A DNA stretch of 64,000 nt, taken from the NCBI RefSeq assembly GCF_000011485.1, contig NC_005071.1, positions 1,057,347 through 1,121,346 of the forward strand. The letters run 5' to 3'. Source of the DNA: Prochlorococcus marinus str. MIT 9313. GTDB lineage: Bacteria; Cyanobacteriota; Cyanobacteriia; PCC-6307; Cyanobiaceae. Position numbers and translations under genes: made by a program. Positions 35,020 through 44,576 of the stretch are shown in pieces (the first letter of the stretch is position 1; every line of letters begins with the position of its first letter). The notes below the pieces were generated by a model that was not told the DNA's origin, did no database searches, and saw only the letters and a program-made list of their open reading frames with translations.

Positions 35020-35353
35020 GGGGATTGCGAAGCGATGCTCAGTTTCGCCTGCTACAAACCATTCCGCGAGTCAATAACCTGAAGGCCTCACAGGATTCAA
35101 CTAAGCTGATATCCGCAAAACATGCTCGCCATAGTCGAATTTTGCGAGTTTCTCTATATAAATCATGTCAGTGCTAATCCACTCGAGCAGATGAATTTGA
35201 AGCTGCCACAGGGGAACTTTTACCGCTTTACCCGTTAATTGTCTTACCAACCATTGCAGCTACTTGCAGGAAATGGAAAGCCCCCGCACTAGCAGAGGCT
35301 TCATGAATCGCCACTGAGCTTGTAGTGGTTCCTCCTTGCCATAAAAATTCTTG
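35020..35353. other. Intergenic region
   Basis: No gene. Holds the methyltransferase promoter region and the 3' flank of the coiled-coil gene, with a CCCCCGC-AGCAGAGGC patch but no clear terminator. Confidence 0.3.
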
Positions 35354-35638
35354 TCATGCCGAGCGCAAGCAGATCTCCTTTGCTGCGGCAGGCTCAGCGA
35401 TAGGTGCCTTGATCACTTGCTTGGCTTGCGCCAGGGCTGTTTGAAGCGCCTCAATCTGTGCTTCAACTTTGTTGACTGAATCGAGCAAATCGGCCCTTAC
35501 ATTCTCGAGATGAGAAACACGTTCTGCGTTCTGGCGATCCTGATCAGCCTTGAACTCAGAATCACTGATCACAGAAACGCGAGGACGTGTTTTATAGAAG
35601 CTTGCACTAGAGAAAAACTCGTCAAAGAGGGAATACAT
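35354..35638 (-). CDS. Coiled-coil paralog family protein, member 2
   Basis: 94 residues starting MYSLFDEFFSSASFYKTRP, with the SDSEF motif at about 26-30, a heptad coiled coil (about 38-75; VSHLENVRADLLDSV) and an Ala/Pro-rich tail. The start and upstream 130 bases resemble those of the gene at 5728-5982, including AACCGG(G/C)CCTGGTTCTC. Member of the three-copy family in this window. Function unknown. Confidence 0.75.
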   Translation of the reverse strand: MYSLFDEFFSSASFYKTRPRVSVISDSEFKADQDRQNAERVSHLENVRADLLDSVNKVEAQIEALQTALAQAKQVIKAPIAEPAAAKEICLRSA

Positions 35639-35752
35639 GGTGTTCTATGGGAGATTTTTACAGCTTGGTCGGCGTAGATGCCTAGACCGAACAAAAACAG
35701 TACGGAGAACCAGGCCCGGTTGGGATTAAAAAGCCACTCCAAAGTGATAGTT

Positions 35753-35765
35753 GTACGGTTTTCGC
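35753..35765 (-). promoter_or_regulatory. Shared GTACGGTTTTCGC motif upstream of the coiled-coil gene
   Basis: Matches 6098-6110 except one base, at the same distance (about 115 bases) from the start codon. Confidence 0.3.
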
Positions 35766-36028
35766 CAATCAACTTGCATGGGGGAATCGATGGCTTGATC
35801 AAAAGCACTCCACAACAGCTGGACCGCGTCGTTAGAGGCAGTCCCTTGACGGTGATGCTCATCAGCGACGCAGCAAAAACGACTGAGATCTCTTTTTTTC
35901 ACTCCTGGGCGTGAAAAACCTCATCCCTATGGGGCAGAAATGCCCCTCCCCAAGGCATTCTCTAGTTGCACATCTGTGGATCCCACAGCTCCATATCGAT
36001 GTCAGAGCCTTGATCTAGAGGTCTGCCG

Positions 36029-36241
36029 CTACCTTCTGACCGCCTTCCCAGAAAGGCATTTTTGTGACTGCATCAGTTCGTTCATGCCGATCACCACATT
36101 GCCCATTGGGTCATCAGTGATGCCTCCCACCCAAATTTCACCATTTAACGATTGGCCATCCGCTCGCCAAATCTCAAAGCAATAGACGGGCCTTTGAGGA
36201 TCAGCCAAGCGGATGGCCCTTGTTTTGCAAGGGTTGATCAA
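36029..36241 (-). CDS. Small hypothetical protein
   Basis: 70 residues with a TTG start (INPCKTRAIRLADPQRP). Beta-rich and Trp-containing: VYCFEIWRADGQ, then GEIWVGGITDDPMGNVVIG, then a basic tail. The amino-acid pattern is convincingly protein-like, although the start is uncertain. Unknown family. Confidence 0.55.
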   Translation of the reverse strand: MINPCKTRAIRLADPQRPVYCFEIWRADGQSLNGEIWVGGITDDPMGNVVIGMNELMQSQKCLSGKAVRR

Positions 36242-36260
36242 AGCTCACTTGATCGCGTAA

Positions 36261-36446
36261 ATGTTCGATCACTCCAACATCATCAACCAAGTGGTAATCA
36301 CGAATACATGTCTTTGGATCATTGCCTACATCGGTTTTTTCTGGATCATTCATGATCTCTATGCGTGGAGATACAGCGACTCACTCCCTTGGGTACCCGG
36401 ATCATCCAAGGGTCTTTTCTTGCTCCCGCACGAATCCATAAGTTGA
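36261..36446 (+). CDS. Small membrane protein
   Basis: 61 residues (MFDHSNIINQVVITNTC) with one hydrophobic aromatic helix (LWIIAYIGFFWIIHDLY) and a soluble tail containing LPWVPGSSKG. Divergent from the leftward gene at 36241. Unknown function. Confidence 0.55.
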   Translation: MFDHSNIINQVVITNTCLWIIAYIGFFWIIHDLYAWRYSDSLPWVPGSSKGLFLLPHESIS

Positions 36447-37050
36447 TCTGGAAGGAACGGCAGAAGCTTTTTTCGATCAACGTCAGTCGATCGTGTTTAA
36501 AAACCAAGTTTTGCAGCTCTGGCGACTTACACTCTCCAGTCAGGTTTTTCCAGATTTCTATGGAAGGCCATAGTTTGTATTAAGCGCTTCTAAGCAATAG
36601 CTTCTCTTTATGTTAGCCAGACAAAAGAAGTCTAGATGAGCATCAAGGTTTTAAATTCCCCTTTTGAAATTATCCTTACAGAACTCTAAGATTAATCTTC
36701 AACGATGCCTTGATGGAAGCTCAATAATATCGCAAACACTACGAAATTTTCCCCAAAGTACAATCATCAACAAGCCTGATATGTGCGATCGAACTCAAGC
36801 AGCTGTCTTTTCGATCAGGTATGGCTGCGTGGAGCGAGAAAGGCTCGAAGAGGAATGAACTGGATAACAAATACTGCCGATCAGGCCATAAAGATAGTAG
36901 ACAGTATTGAGAATCAAGATTGTTGATCATGGTGATAGATATCGATTGTTTTGTCTATCAAAAACTAAGAAGTTAGTTCTTCGAAATCATTGAATATTTA
37001 ACGGGATCACCAGAGTCTTTCCCTCCCTAGGGTCACAAAGATTTCAGCCA
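36447..37050. other. 600-bp gene-poor stretch
   Basis: No supported gene. An ATCAA-N5-TTGAT sequence occurs near 36915 but has the wrong spacing for the ArsR-type sites. Nothing else recognised. Confidence 0.3.
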
Positions 37051-37245
37051 CTAAAGCCTTACTTTGGTGACCTCAGCCTGAATCGCTGATGGTCCAGTGG
37101 AAACCTTGATAGGACGTCTGGTGAAAATCTCAACACGAATGCCCGCGCGAGTAATCGCGATTAAAGCCTTGCTTAAAAAGGCTGTGCTCACGATAACGGC
37201 CAGCGGCCAACGCCAGGCCAGCAACAGCTCAAAAATGCCCCTCAT
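37051..37245 (-). CDS. Small membrane-anchored protein
   Basis: 64 residues. The N-terminal hydrophobic segment (FELLLAWRWPLAVIVSTAFL) is probably one helix, then a basic region with ITRAGIRVEIFTRRPIKV and a soluble C-terminus. Start ATG at 37245. Family unknown. Confidence 0.55.
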   Translation of the reverse strand: MRGIFELLLAWRWPLAVIVSTAFLSKALIAITRAGIRVEIFTRRPIKVSTGPSAIQAEVTKVRL

Positions 37246-37722
37246 CTATCGCCTCAGTTAGGAGCTAGTCGTAGCTCACCTCACCTATGACCAGCAAGCC
37301 CTGAATCATTAGTAGCAACAGTTCCGCCTTCGCCTTATTTTCTATGCAAGTAGCCCCATCTGATGCGCATGACTGCATTGCCTTCGACTTAGCTCTTCCT
37401 TTCAACATCTGCCAAAAAGTAGCTCTTAGCCTGTAGGCAAGCCAAAACCAAGGCTAGGCAAGCGAAATTTGATTCAAACGATCAGCATTGCGGAGCTAAT
37501 CAAAGAACGTATCTCGTTCATTTGCCACTCGGCCAAAAACCTCCCCCAAGCCCCTTGTTCATGTAATTGGTTTTGATGCGGACTAGTAACAGCAGCAAAG
37601 TATCGCCACAAGCACAGGCTCAGTTCTTCACTCGAACCCCATTGACAATTGCTGGCCTATGCTCATGATCACCCCTGCTTATATCAGCAAAGACATGGCA
37701 ACTCAGAAACATTCCTGATGGC
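37246..37722. other. Intergenic stretch
   Basis: No gene supported. The frame of the next gene extends upstream to a TGA near 37666 without a standard start, hinting at a damaged 5' end of that gene. Confidence 0.3.
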
Positions 37723-37917
37723 TTGACCTATATCCTCTTAGATCCCAATCAAGCTCTATTCATCACTGTTGCAACGGCAAAGGGGGTTGAACTAATTCAA
37801 AATCCTTACTCAGCTAGCCAAGCAGCGAAAATAATCATTCACTCTCAAGAATTAGGCAGGTTTGTAGAATCACTGAGTAACATCAACTACCTGAATTCCC
37901 ATAAGCTCCTTCGATAG
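37723..37917 (+). CDS. Small hypothetical protein, start uncertain
   Basis: 64 codons with a TTG start (TYILLDPNQALFITVATAKG, then PYSASQAAKIIIHSQELG). Upstream in the same frame TWQLRNIPDG also reads like protein but lacks a start codon; in the next phase MATQKHS begins at an ATG, so a frameshift near the 5' end is possible. Confidence 0.4.
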   Translation: MTYILLDPNQALFITVATAKGVELIQNPYSASQAAKIIIHSQELGRFVESLSNINYLNSHKLLR

Positions 37918-38058
37918 GAAGAGAATCAGGGACCCAGAAACGGAGAGATTCTCTATCCAGTTCAACTCAATAAGCTCTAAGCGATGGCGTGCAGGCTTTT
38001 AGCACCATTGCTAAATCCAATTTTGTCTCCCTTTTGATTCCCCGGCCAGACCCTCACC

Positions 38059-38769
38059 ATGCAGACCCTTGACTGGATCTGGTTGCTACACCCGATTTTC
38101 GCCGTAGCCTTGATCTACCCCCTACTGGGGATAGTCCTAAACCTGTCACTTCAAACCCGCAGTCGTCGGCTCAAACGTCAGAACGAAAGTCCAGCCAATG
38201 TCGGGAGTGTGCACAGCAATCTCGGACGATGGCTCTCAGCCGGAGTGATCGCAATCGTGCTGCTTGCTCTGGTGGTGATGATCAGCACTGAACATCCGCT
38301 AACGGAGTTTGAGGGAGGTCTGATCCGTGCTGGATTGCTTCTACTGGTACTCATTGGAAGTTGCATCGCCTTGCTGACAACCTGGCGAGACAAAAGACCC
38401 GCCTATCGAGCAGGCTTCTCCTTACTCTGCTGGGCAGGTGTCATCGTCCTTGGTATGCAGCCGGAAGTATTCCGCCTCGGTGACAACCCCCTCAAAGCAG
38501 AATTCTGGCAATCGCATTTCTGGGGTGGCATTGGTCTCGTTGGGCTGATGCTGTTCTCGCTGGCATCCCGACAAGAAATCCTGCGTGATCTGCGCTGGCG
38601 ATGGCTGCACATCACAGCCAATAGTCTTGCAGCGGTGATCTTCCTGGCAGAAGCAATCACCGGCCCCAAAGCCCTACTAGAGATCCCCCTGAGCTGGCAA
38701 AAGCCTTACATCCAACAGGCAAAAGCCGAGCGGGTAGCTAATTACACCGCGAATGCTCCTCAACCGTAG
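38059..38769 (+). CDS. DUF4079 domain membrane protein
   Basis: 236 residues. Six or so hydrophobic helices, beginning LDWIWLLHPIFAVALIYPLL and including a HPLTEFEGGLIRAG block and SHFWGGIGLVGLMLF, match the DUF4079 family of cyanobacteria and plastids. The C-terminus is soluble (PKALLEIPLSWQKPYIQQ). Probably a thylakoid or plasma-membrane protein of unknown function. ATG at 38059 is preceded by a gene-free region, so it is probably monocistronic. Confidence 0.88.
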   Translation: MQTLDWIWLLHPIFAVALIYPLLGIVLNLSLQTRSRRLKRQNESPANVGSVHSNLGRWLSAGVIAIVLLALVVMISTEHPLTEFEGGLIRAGLLLLVLIGSCIALLTTWRDKRPAYRAGFSLLCWAGVIVLGMQPEVFRLGDNPLKAEFWQSHFWGGIGLVGLMLFSLASRQEILRDLRWRWLHITANSLAAVIFLAEAITGPKALLEIPLSWQKPYIQQAKAERVANYTANAPQP

Positions 38770-39523
38770 GAGTAGTTGTGCGCGCTCGTTCGCCAGTGCT
38801 GGAACAAACCTCACGCCGCCAAACAGACCAACGATGCGCTCTAAGCCCTCCTGATCTTTCAATTGATCCCTATCGAGCGCTTTCCATAGTTGCCATTGGA
38901 GAAGAAGGTGTCCATGCCATCAGCATTCTTCAAACTGGGTCAATGCAGCAAACAAATGTAGAAGTTCTGCAAACAAAAGATTCTCAAAAGGGATACAAAT
39001 GATCACTGTTTCCAGCTCAATTAAGCACTCAATCAGCTCTCAGGCCTAAGCCGATAATCAACGAGAAAAGCGAATCCATAGAGAACTGCATCGTGTGAGG
39101 AGTGAAGGCAGCAAGACAAATCAAATGGCTGCTGAAACGGCTGCTGTGATGAAAGCAATCAAATTGGCAACGCTTGGTTGAGCGTTTTTCATCAACGAAA
39201 GTTGACCATGAACAAAGCTGGCAGTGCAACGCCTTTTAGGCATGAGACTTCAATGCCACAAACCGGTTCAGTCTGCAGTGCCAGAGCGCTGGGATCAAAC
39301 TCAGTGCTGAACTTGATCCAAGCCACTGCATTTCTCCAGAAGCGAGCAGAACCTATGTTCACAGGTCAAGGACGACAAGAAAAAGGGTTCACTGCCCTAA
39401 GGGTGAAACGAATAAGCAAACCCCCGTCTTAATAGCAGGGCTTTTGCCTGCGCTTCAACAAAAACCCGCACGTCTATTGATGGTTGAGGTGATTGATGCT
39501 GCTAGGCAGAGCGATTTATATCT
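38770..39523. other. 750-bp stretch with only doubtful frames
   Basis: A 74-codon frame (38778-39002, TTG start) and an 84-codon frame (39178-39432) exist, but neither has convincing composition. No RNA or repeat recognised. Confidence 0.3.
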
Positions 39524-39610
39524 TTAACCAACGGGGCTATTGATCGCAGCCCAAACGAATAGAAAGACATTTGCGGCAATTGCCAAGCCGACGGAGGAGA
39601 CCTTCTTCAT
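39524..39610 (-). CDS. Possible tiny membrane protein
   Basis: 28 codons: MKKVSSVGLAIAANVFLFVW, then AAINSPVG. One hydrophobic helix after a basic start. Size and style match other tiny membrane proteins here. Uncertain. Confidence 0.35.
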   Translation of the reverse strand: MKKVSSVGLAIAANVFLFVWAAINSPVG

Positions 39611-39854
39611 GGATCATCCAGGTAACCCTTCCACTGCAGCAAATCACGATGTGCCTTTGCCAGAGTCTGTCAGTGAGCCCTCACAAGGCTATAGAAAGAG
39701 GCCCACGCTCAATAGACCAATGGTCACTGGTCCGGAAGTTGATGTGGTGAAGAAGAGCATTGAAAAAGTTTGGTTCTTGTGCATTCGCTCACTTCTTTGA
39801 ACAATTAGTGGCAACTCCATACTCTGCTGAGCAAGGATGTAAATGATCAATTGA

Positions 39855-40034
39855 ATGGCTGGACTAATGAGCCGCCACGGTTACACCATCAGCTATCGCG
39901 ATGCTCAGAGTCATCGGTGCGAATTCTGTGCCTATGCGAATGACTCTTTTGAGGCCAGACAGGTTGCCATGGAAACGATCAAATTCGTCCATGAGCATCC
40001 AAATGCGATTGATCACATTCTTCGCTCAAGCTAG
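39855..40034 (+). CDS. Small Cys/His-containing protein
   Basis: 59 residues from the ATG at 39855, with a second ATG at codon 5. MSRHGYTISYRDAQSHRCEF, then CAYANDSFEARQVAMETIKF and a His-rich end (HEHPNAIDHILRSS). A C-x-x-C pair and several His could bind a metal. Strongly coding-like. Unknown family. Confidence 0.6.
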   Translation: MAGLMSRHGYTISYRDAQSHRCEFCAYANDSFEARQVAMETIKFVHEHPNAIDHILRSS

Positions 40035-40652
40035 GACAACAATTTGAGCCTTAGGGCTCAGCCTTCGTCAACCATCCAACTGGTGGCTAGAGGTCAGGGA
40101 TATCCTTGCAACTCTTGCCCCTTGTTTAGGGCTGTTTTGCCACACGAATACCATATTTGGCGTGCTAACTAAGGAATAAGAGCTTTTCGCCCTGCTGATG
40201 GTGCAATGGCAGCCATGGTTGATTGCCTAGGTGACCACTTGCCGCGCAAAGATTCGTTCGCTTCCCCTCGGCCGAAACGCACCCAGAGACAGCACAGCTC
40301 ATAGGGACTTGATCTCAACTTGAACAGCTGGGATTGAGCGTTCCACAGCCAGTGAAAACCATTCACACAAGTCGTGCAGAAACGACGTTCCCCTTTGTCT
40401 CGGCGCACCGCTACACCACTAACAAGGAACTGGCGCTAGGAGGCATGGCTTCAGTTGAACCATCAAACCGAGCAGATTCACCTCCAGCTCTATGTGCGCC
40501 AATAAGCAATGGATGCGTCAATGCTGTCGCATCACTAATGGCAAATCAGCAAAAAAATCATTCCCAGGAGAATCTTCTTGGAGCCAACCAGCAGACATTA
40601 GTCATCAAGGCAAGAGCTACCAGGAGGGATCAACTGCTCGATTGGAGTGGAC
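40035..40652. other. 600-bp gene-poor stretch next to rpsU
   Basis: Overlapping short frames on both strands without convincing composition; it contains the 3' flank of rpsU. Nothing recognised. Confidence 0.3.
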
Positions 40653-40829
40653 TCAACGTCTGCGACTACGACGACGTTGTTGAGCCTTGCGTTTGTACTT
40701 TTCGACTGGGGTCTCGTGGTGACGAATGCGCTTGAGATCAGAAAAAATCCCAGCCTTAGAGACTGCTCGCTTAAAGCGACGCAGGGCCGATTCAACGCCC
40801 TCATTCTCCCCTACCGTGACCTGAGCCAT
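40653..40829 (-). CDS. rpsU: 30S ribosomal protein bS21
   Basis: 58 residues from the ATG at 40829 ([20 protein letters not shown]), ending in a poly-basic tail ([11 protein letters not shown]). The sequence is the bS21 family: [14 protein letters not shown], then [19 protein letters not shown]. It binds near the anti-Shine-Dalgarno end of 16S rRNA. An in-frame start four codons earlier exists but does not fit the family's N-terminus. Housekeeping gene isolated among accessory sequence. Confidence 0.96.
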   Translation of the reverse strand: MAQVTVGENEGVESALRRFKRAVSKAGIFSDLKRIRHHETPVEKYKRKAQQRRRSRRR

Positions 40830-41015
40830 AAGCAAATTCAACCAATCAACGAATTTACCAGGCCACCTCTCGTGAGAAATTCACCAACACAACAAAAAGG
40901 TGTGCGGCATCACCTTGAGAATTGGAGATCTGATCAATAAAGCAAGCCTATGCAAGGCATCAGAATTTGGAATTTCCATTGATCCAAGGCCACTCCTGTC
41001 GGTATTTTTACCTAC

Positions 41016-41162
41016 ATGAAGAAAAGCCAATTCAAAGCCAGGAACAGCGATCTCTACGAGGCCATCCTGATTGCCTCAGAGAGGGGCCATCTTTGGGGTC
41101 TCGATCGCTCCAGAACAGCAAACCAGACACGCCTGGTTCCTGATTTTCACCAACACCGCTAG
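41016..41162 (+). CDS. Small hypothetical protein
   Basis: 48 residues: MKKSQFKARNSDLYEAILIA, then SERGHLWGLDRSRTANQ. Basic, helical start. Coding composition is good. No family known. Confidence 0.5.
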   Translation: MKKSQFKARNSDLYEAILIASERGHLWGLDRSRTANQTRLVPDFHQHR

Positions 41163-42430
41163 GCAGTGAACCGCTGATTGCTCTCTTCACTCTGGCTTAA
41201 CAGGATCATTTCGCTCAGACATTCCTTTGCTGATTCCGCTAAGACCTTAGTTCGCTACAAATCGGTCGCGATTGATCCCAAGAGAGGCCAATTTGACAAG
41301 CAAAGACCAAAGGCAAGTGTTGTTTACGAGACAGACACCTTATTTATGCAAAATGTCTTGTCAGGCAAGCCCTAGTCCGCTCAAGATCCACTGCTGCATC
41401 CTGCCAAGATCTAACCAGGCAAAATCTGCTAAAACCCACCACTATTCTACTGAACTCACCACTTGCTCAGAATGACCTGCACCCTGAGCTGTTGTGATGG
41501 GCCCACACATCTTGAGAAGTTCTATCAAAACAAGGACCTATCAAGGCAGCAATGCCCCCCATCTAATTTGCCAAACCTCGTCCCAATTGCTTCGGGCAAA
41601 AATCATGGCGAACGGGTTTCCAAACAAATAAAGCACACCCCCCGGCAACAGGTTCAGGGGGACTGTTCTCACTCATTCAAATTGTTAACGCACAATTGAT
41701 GTGAATAGGTTGAGGCACAAGTCTTGCCGGCTACTTGCTCAGATCATGCTTGTCGGAGTGCGTTCATCAGATCTCCTGAAGTCAATCCGGGCATAGATTC
41801 GATACAAGCCCGTACGTATCGCACGACTGTAGATCTAAACAAGAAAAGATTACTAATTCTACGCTTAAGTAATACTTAAGCGTAGAAGCCTTGTGTGATC
41901 TATCAGTTCTCAATCAATATCTGAAATCCTTTAACTCGCTATTGAAGCCTTTGCTTCACCTAGCCCAAATGCTGATCAGGCTATTTCGCAGAGAGGTGTC
42001 TCAGCAATAGCTTTGTGGTGGGTAATCAAATCCAATCTCCACTCAGAGAATGCTGCCATTGCAGAAGACATAAAAAACAAATCAAGTCAAAGTCACTGAT
42101 GGCTCAATTCAAACTTTAAAACGAACCCAATAACTGCTGAGCGATTGAGGTGCACTAATTAGCAATGGTCACTTTGTTTAGGCCTCCGACCAATAGGTGA
42201 TGACTGAATGCAAAAGACCTACAATAATGGGCATAACATTTTCAGTGAAACGTGGTTTCTTGAGTATTAAAAACACCAACTTTATAAACAACCACGATTG
42301 CAAATACCACATAAGAATCCATTCTCAGACCAGGCAACGTAATAACCATAACTACTATGGACTAGGCATGAGATATTGCCTAATCTATTACTTAAAGAAA
42401 GAAAAGTATCGTTTGGAATTGCTTTATTTC
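41163..42430. other. 1.3-kb stretch without a supported gene
   Basis: Several short frames on both strands but no convincing protein. A minus-strand frame near 41745-41850 (VVRYVRACIESMPGL) is protein-like but lacks a start. The notable feature is a 31-bp palindrome at 41857-41887. Confidence 0.4.
41857..41887. repeat. 31-bp perfect palindrome
   Basis: TTCTACGCTTAAGTA, a single A, then TACTTAAGCGTAGAA: 15-bp arms with one central base. Too close for a loop to form easily as RNA; as DNA it looks like a binding site for a dimeric protein or a recombination scar. It includes two CTTAAG hexamers. Confidence 0.9.
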
Positions 42431-42604
42431 TCACCTTTTCTTTTGATCACCTGGCTTCTCCTGCGTCCAATCGAAGATTCCCTGATAGCCACCAAATGCC
42501 GAGCTAATCCCGAACATCGCAATAAACAATACTCCGACAACCACAATCACTCCAATCGTCAGTGGACTCAAGTCAAGAGCCATCGCGAAAACAAGAGCAC
42601 GCAT
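42431..42604 (-). CDS. Small membrane protein
   Basis: 57 residues from the ATG at 42604, or 50 from the ATG at 42583 (MALDLSPLTIG). One strong helix (GVIVVVGVLFIAMFG), then GGYQGIFDW and a basic tail ending GDQKKR. Divergent from the channel gene at 42790. Unknown function. Confidence 0.6.
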   Translation of the reverse strand: MRALVFAMALDLSPLTIGVIVVVGVLFIAMFGISSAFGGYQGIFDWTQEKPGDQKKR

Positions 42605-42789
42605 GACGATCCGCAAGACATCTTCATCATCCTCTCAGATCGAGGTCAAAGCCGAAGAATTAAGCAAACTAAATCCTTGCTCACGTCTACCACGAAAGCT
42701 CCGGACAACTGGCACGCTAAGGCTCGCTTGAGCGACCCGTGCCTAGGATGGATTGAAATCAAAAGGGAGAGGGTACCTTGGGGAGCATC

Positions 42790-43569
42790 ATGGGATTCCG
42801 CCTCAAACTGCATGAACAGGTAATCAATCAATCCACAGGAGGCAATACATCGATATTCAATAAGTTAAGTGGCGCAACAATTGCTGTTTCAATCTTTTTT
42901 GCAGTTCTAAGCACTGAAAATCAAATTGATTTTCAGTTTGGCGGACAAATAGATGCAATCGATTGGATCATTGGCTGTCTGTTTTGCATTGAATATTTTT
43001 GTCGAGTGTGGACTGCCCCACTTGAGGGCAAATATGGAGAGGGTATAGAAGGCACGATTCGCTACATGTTCTCACCAATGGCCATTATTGATCTGATTGC
43101 AATTATCCCCTCCTTTATCGGCGTAAGAACAGAACTAAAGATCCTGAGAATTATTCGTCTTCTTACGATTCTAAAGGTTGGCCGCAGCGAAAGATTCAAG
43201 CAAAGCATGCTTCATTTCAACTATGCACTCAGATCCAAGAGCCAAGAGCTGCAGATATCTACTGTTTATACATTATTACTTTTACTCATTAGCAGCACAT
43301 TCATGTATCTTGCAGAGTCATCTATTCAGCCTGATCTATTAGGTTCAATACCAAGATGCCTCTGGTGGTCAATTAATGCAGTCAGCTCAGTGGGGCATGG
43401 AGATTCAGTGCCAATTAGTGCGGTAGGCAAGATTATCGCTTCAGTAACTTCTCTTATGGGAATTGGCGCCATCGCCATACCTACCGGAATTCTTGCCGCA
43501 GGTTTTAGCGAATCAATTGCTGTGCAAAAGAATAATCTTGAGGAATCTGCTCAGGAAAGCATTGCTTAG
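42790..43569 (+). CDS. Voltage-gated ion channel (potassium-channel-like) with atypical selectivity filter
   Basis: 259 residues from the ATG at 42790 (MGFRLKLHEQ). S1-S4 helices: the S4 sensor has regularly spaced basic residues (ELKILRIIRLLTILKVGR, about 115-133). The pore region follows the S5 helix (VYTLLLLLISSTFMYLAE) with CLWWSINAVSSVGHGDSVP; the filter is S-V-G-H-G-D at about 200-205, where K+ channels usually have T-V-G-Y-G-D. S6 follows (IGAIAIPTGILAAGF). Topology fits a single-domain Kv-type channel in the plasma membrane. The Tyr-to-His replacement may alter selectivity. Confidence 0.88.
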   Translation: MGFRLKLHEQVINQSTGGNTSIFNKLSGATIAVSIFFAVLSTENQIDFQFGGQIDAIDWIIGCLFCIEYFCRVWTAPLEGKYGEGIEGTIRYMFSPMAIIDLIAIIPSFIGVRTELKILRIIRLLTILKVGRSERFKQSMLHFNYALRSKSQELQISTVYTLLLLLISSTFMYLAESSIQPDLLGSIPRCLWWSINAVSSVGHGDSVPISAVGKIIASVTSLMGIGAIAIPTGILAAGFSESIAVQKNNLEESAQESIA

Positions 43570-43814
43570 GAATCGACACACGGCAATTTGTTCATAACAT
43601 CAAACAATCAAATCCTTGTTTTCAGGCAAAAGTTGAAAGATGGGAGTTTTAGCTGTAGTTGGCTAGACAAAGTAAGGCATCTCTATCTTTCAACCTATTT
43701 TCTTCTAAATAGTCAATTCGCAAGGTGCACAGCATCTGCAAACGAAGCTCACAATGTTGCCTTCTGGCAGAAAAGGCCACTATTGCCGAGGGAAGCTTCC
43801 TATAAGATCGCCAA

Positions 43815-44201
43815 CTATGAGTTAAATAGACCAACAATTGCCATCACCAGAAGAACTGCGCTGGCAAGGAGGCTAATGGCAAAGCCTGGCCCTCTCAGCT
43901 TGGCCGCTTTCCAATAGCCAATGCCATAAGCAATACGTGCGCCCACCCAGATGAAGCCAATCAAGCAGGCAACAGACGTGTTGCTAGAAAGAGCTGCTAG
44001 CCAGAACACCGGCAGGAAGAACATCATCTGTTCAAGGGTGTTCTGCTGAACACGTAGCACTCGCTCAAATTCTTCTGGCCCACTCGTTGCTGGAGCTTTT
44101 ACTTTGTGCTGGCTTCGTGCAAATGCCACTGCAAACATGGTTCCTTGGTAGACGATCGCGGCAGCCAAGGTGACAACGGCTGGAAGCACAGGAATGGTCA
44201 T
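43815..44201 (-). CDS. MAPEG-family membrane protein
   Basis: 128 residues with four hydrophobic helices. The signature RVQQNTLEQMMFFLPVFW after the first loop is characteristic of MAPEG proteins (membrane-associated glutathione/eicosanoid metabolism). The bacterial members are often glutathione transferase-like, with unknown physiological substrate. ATG at 44201 is natural. Alone in leftward orientation. Confidence 0.85.
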   Translation of the reverse strand: MTIPVLPAVVTLAAAIVYQGTMFAVAFARSQHKVKAPATSGPEEFERVLRVQQNTLEQMMFFLPVFWLAALSSNTSVACLIGFIWVGARIAYGIGYWKAAKLRGPGFAISLLASAVLLVMAIVGLFNS

Positions 44202-44254
44202 GAAATTGATATCAGCACAATGACTTTAAGGATGCCATCTGAATTCCAACCTTG

Positions 44255-44464
44255 ATGGCCAGCGAGTGGGACTGTGCCTCTCTGATGAAGAGCAGTGTTT
44301 GTCTCTGCATAGCCGGTTGGTTCAAGCAACTAGCTGACCAGAGCCACGACATTCATAGTTGCCCAAATGAACTGAGGGGAAAGCTCCTCCATGAAGTCGC
44401 CCACTTGACTGAGGTGATCATCATCATTGAACTAGCGGCTGCCATCCCCCCTCAATTTCCCTAA
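44255..44464 (+). CDS. Possible small protein
   Basis: 69 codons from the ATG at 44255. SVCLCIAGWFKQLADQSHD, then LRGKLLHEVAHLTEVIIII. Two hydrophobic-ish segments and three Cys. Divergent from the MAPEG gene by 50 bases. Coding status moderate. Confidence 0.35.
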   Translation: MASEWDCASLMKSSVCLCIAGWFKQLADQSHDIHSCPNELRGKLLHEVAHLTEVIIIIELAAAIPPQFP

Positions 44465-44576
44465 AGCCCAACAAAGAGAGAGTCCTGTCATGCTGTCTTG
44501 GCAAAGGATCGGCCTACAAGATCTTCTGCATCGAAATTGCGCAAAACCTCAAAATATTGCTCCACACAACCTGGCT

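Noticed and set aside
36914..36930. ATCAA-N5-TTGAT palindrome
   Set aside because: Spacing is five instead of six bases, and no arsenic- or phosphate-related gene lies beside it.
40334..40735. 133-codon plus-strand frame over rpsU
   Set aside because: It overlaps the antisense of the certain ribosomal protein bS21 gene.
42197..42823. 208-codon plus-strand frame
   Set aside because: The opposite strand carries a convincing membrane protein (42431-42604); the plus-strand translation shows no hydrophobic or domain pattern.
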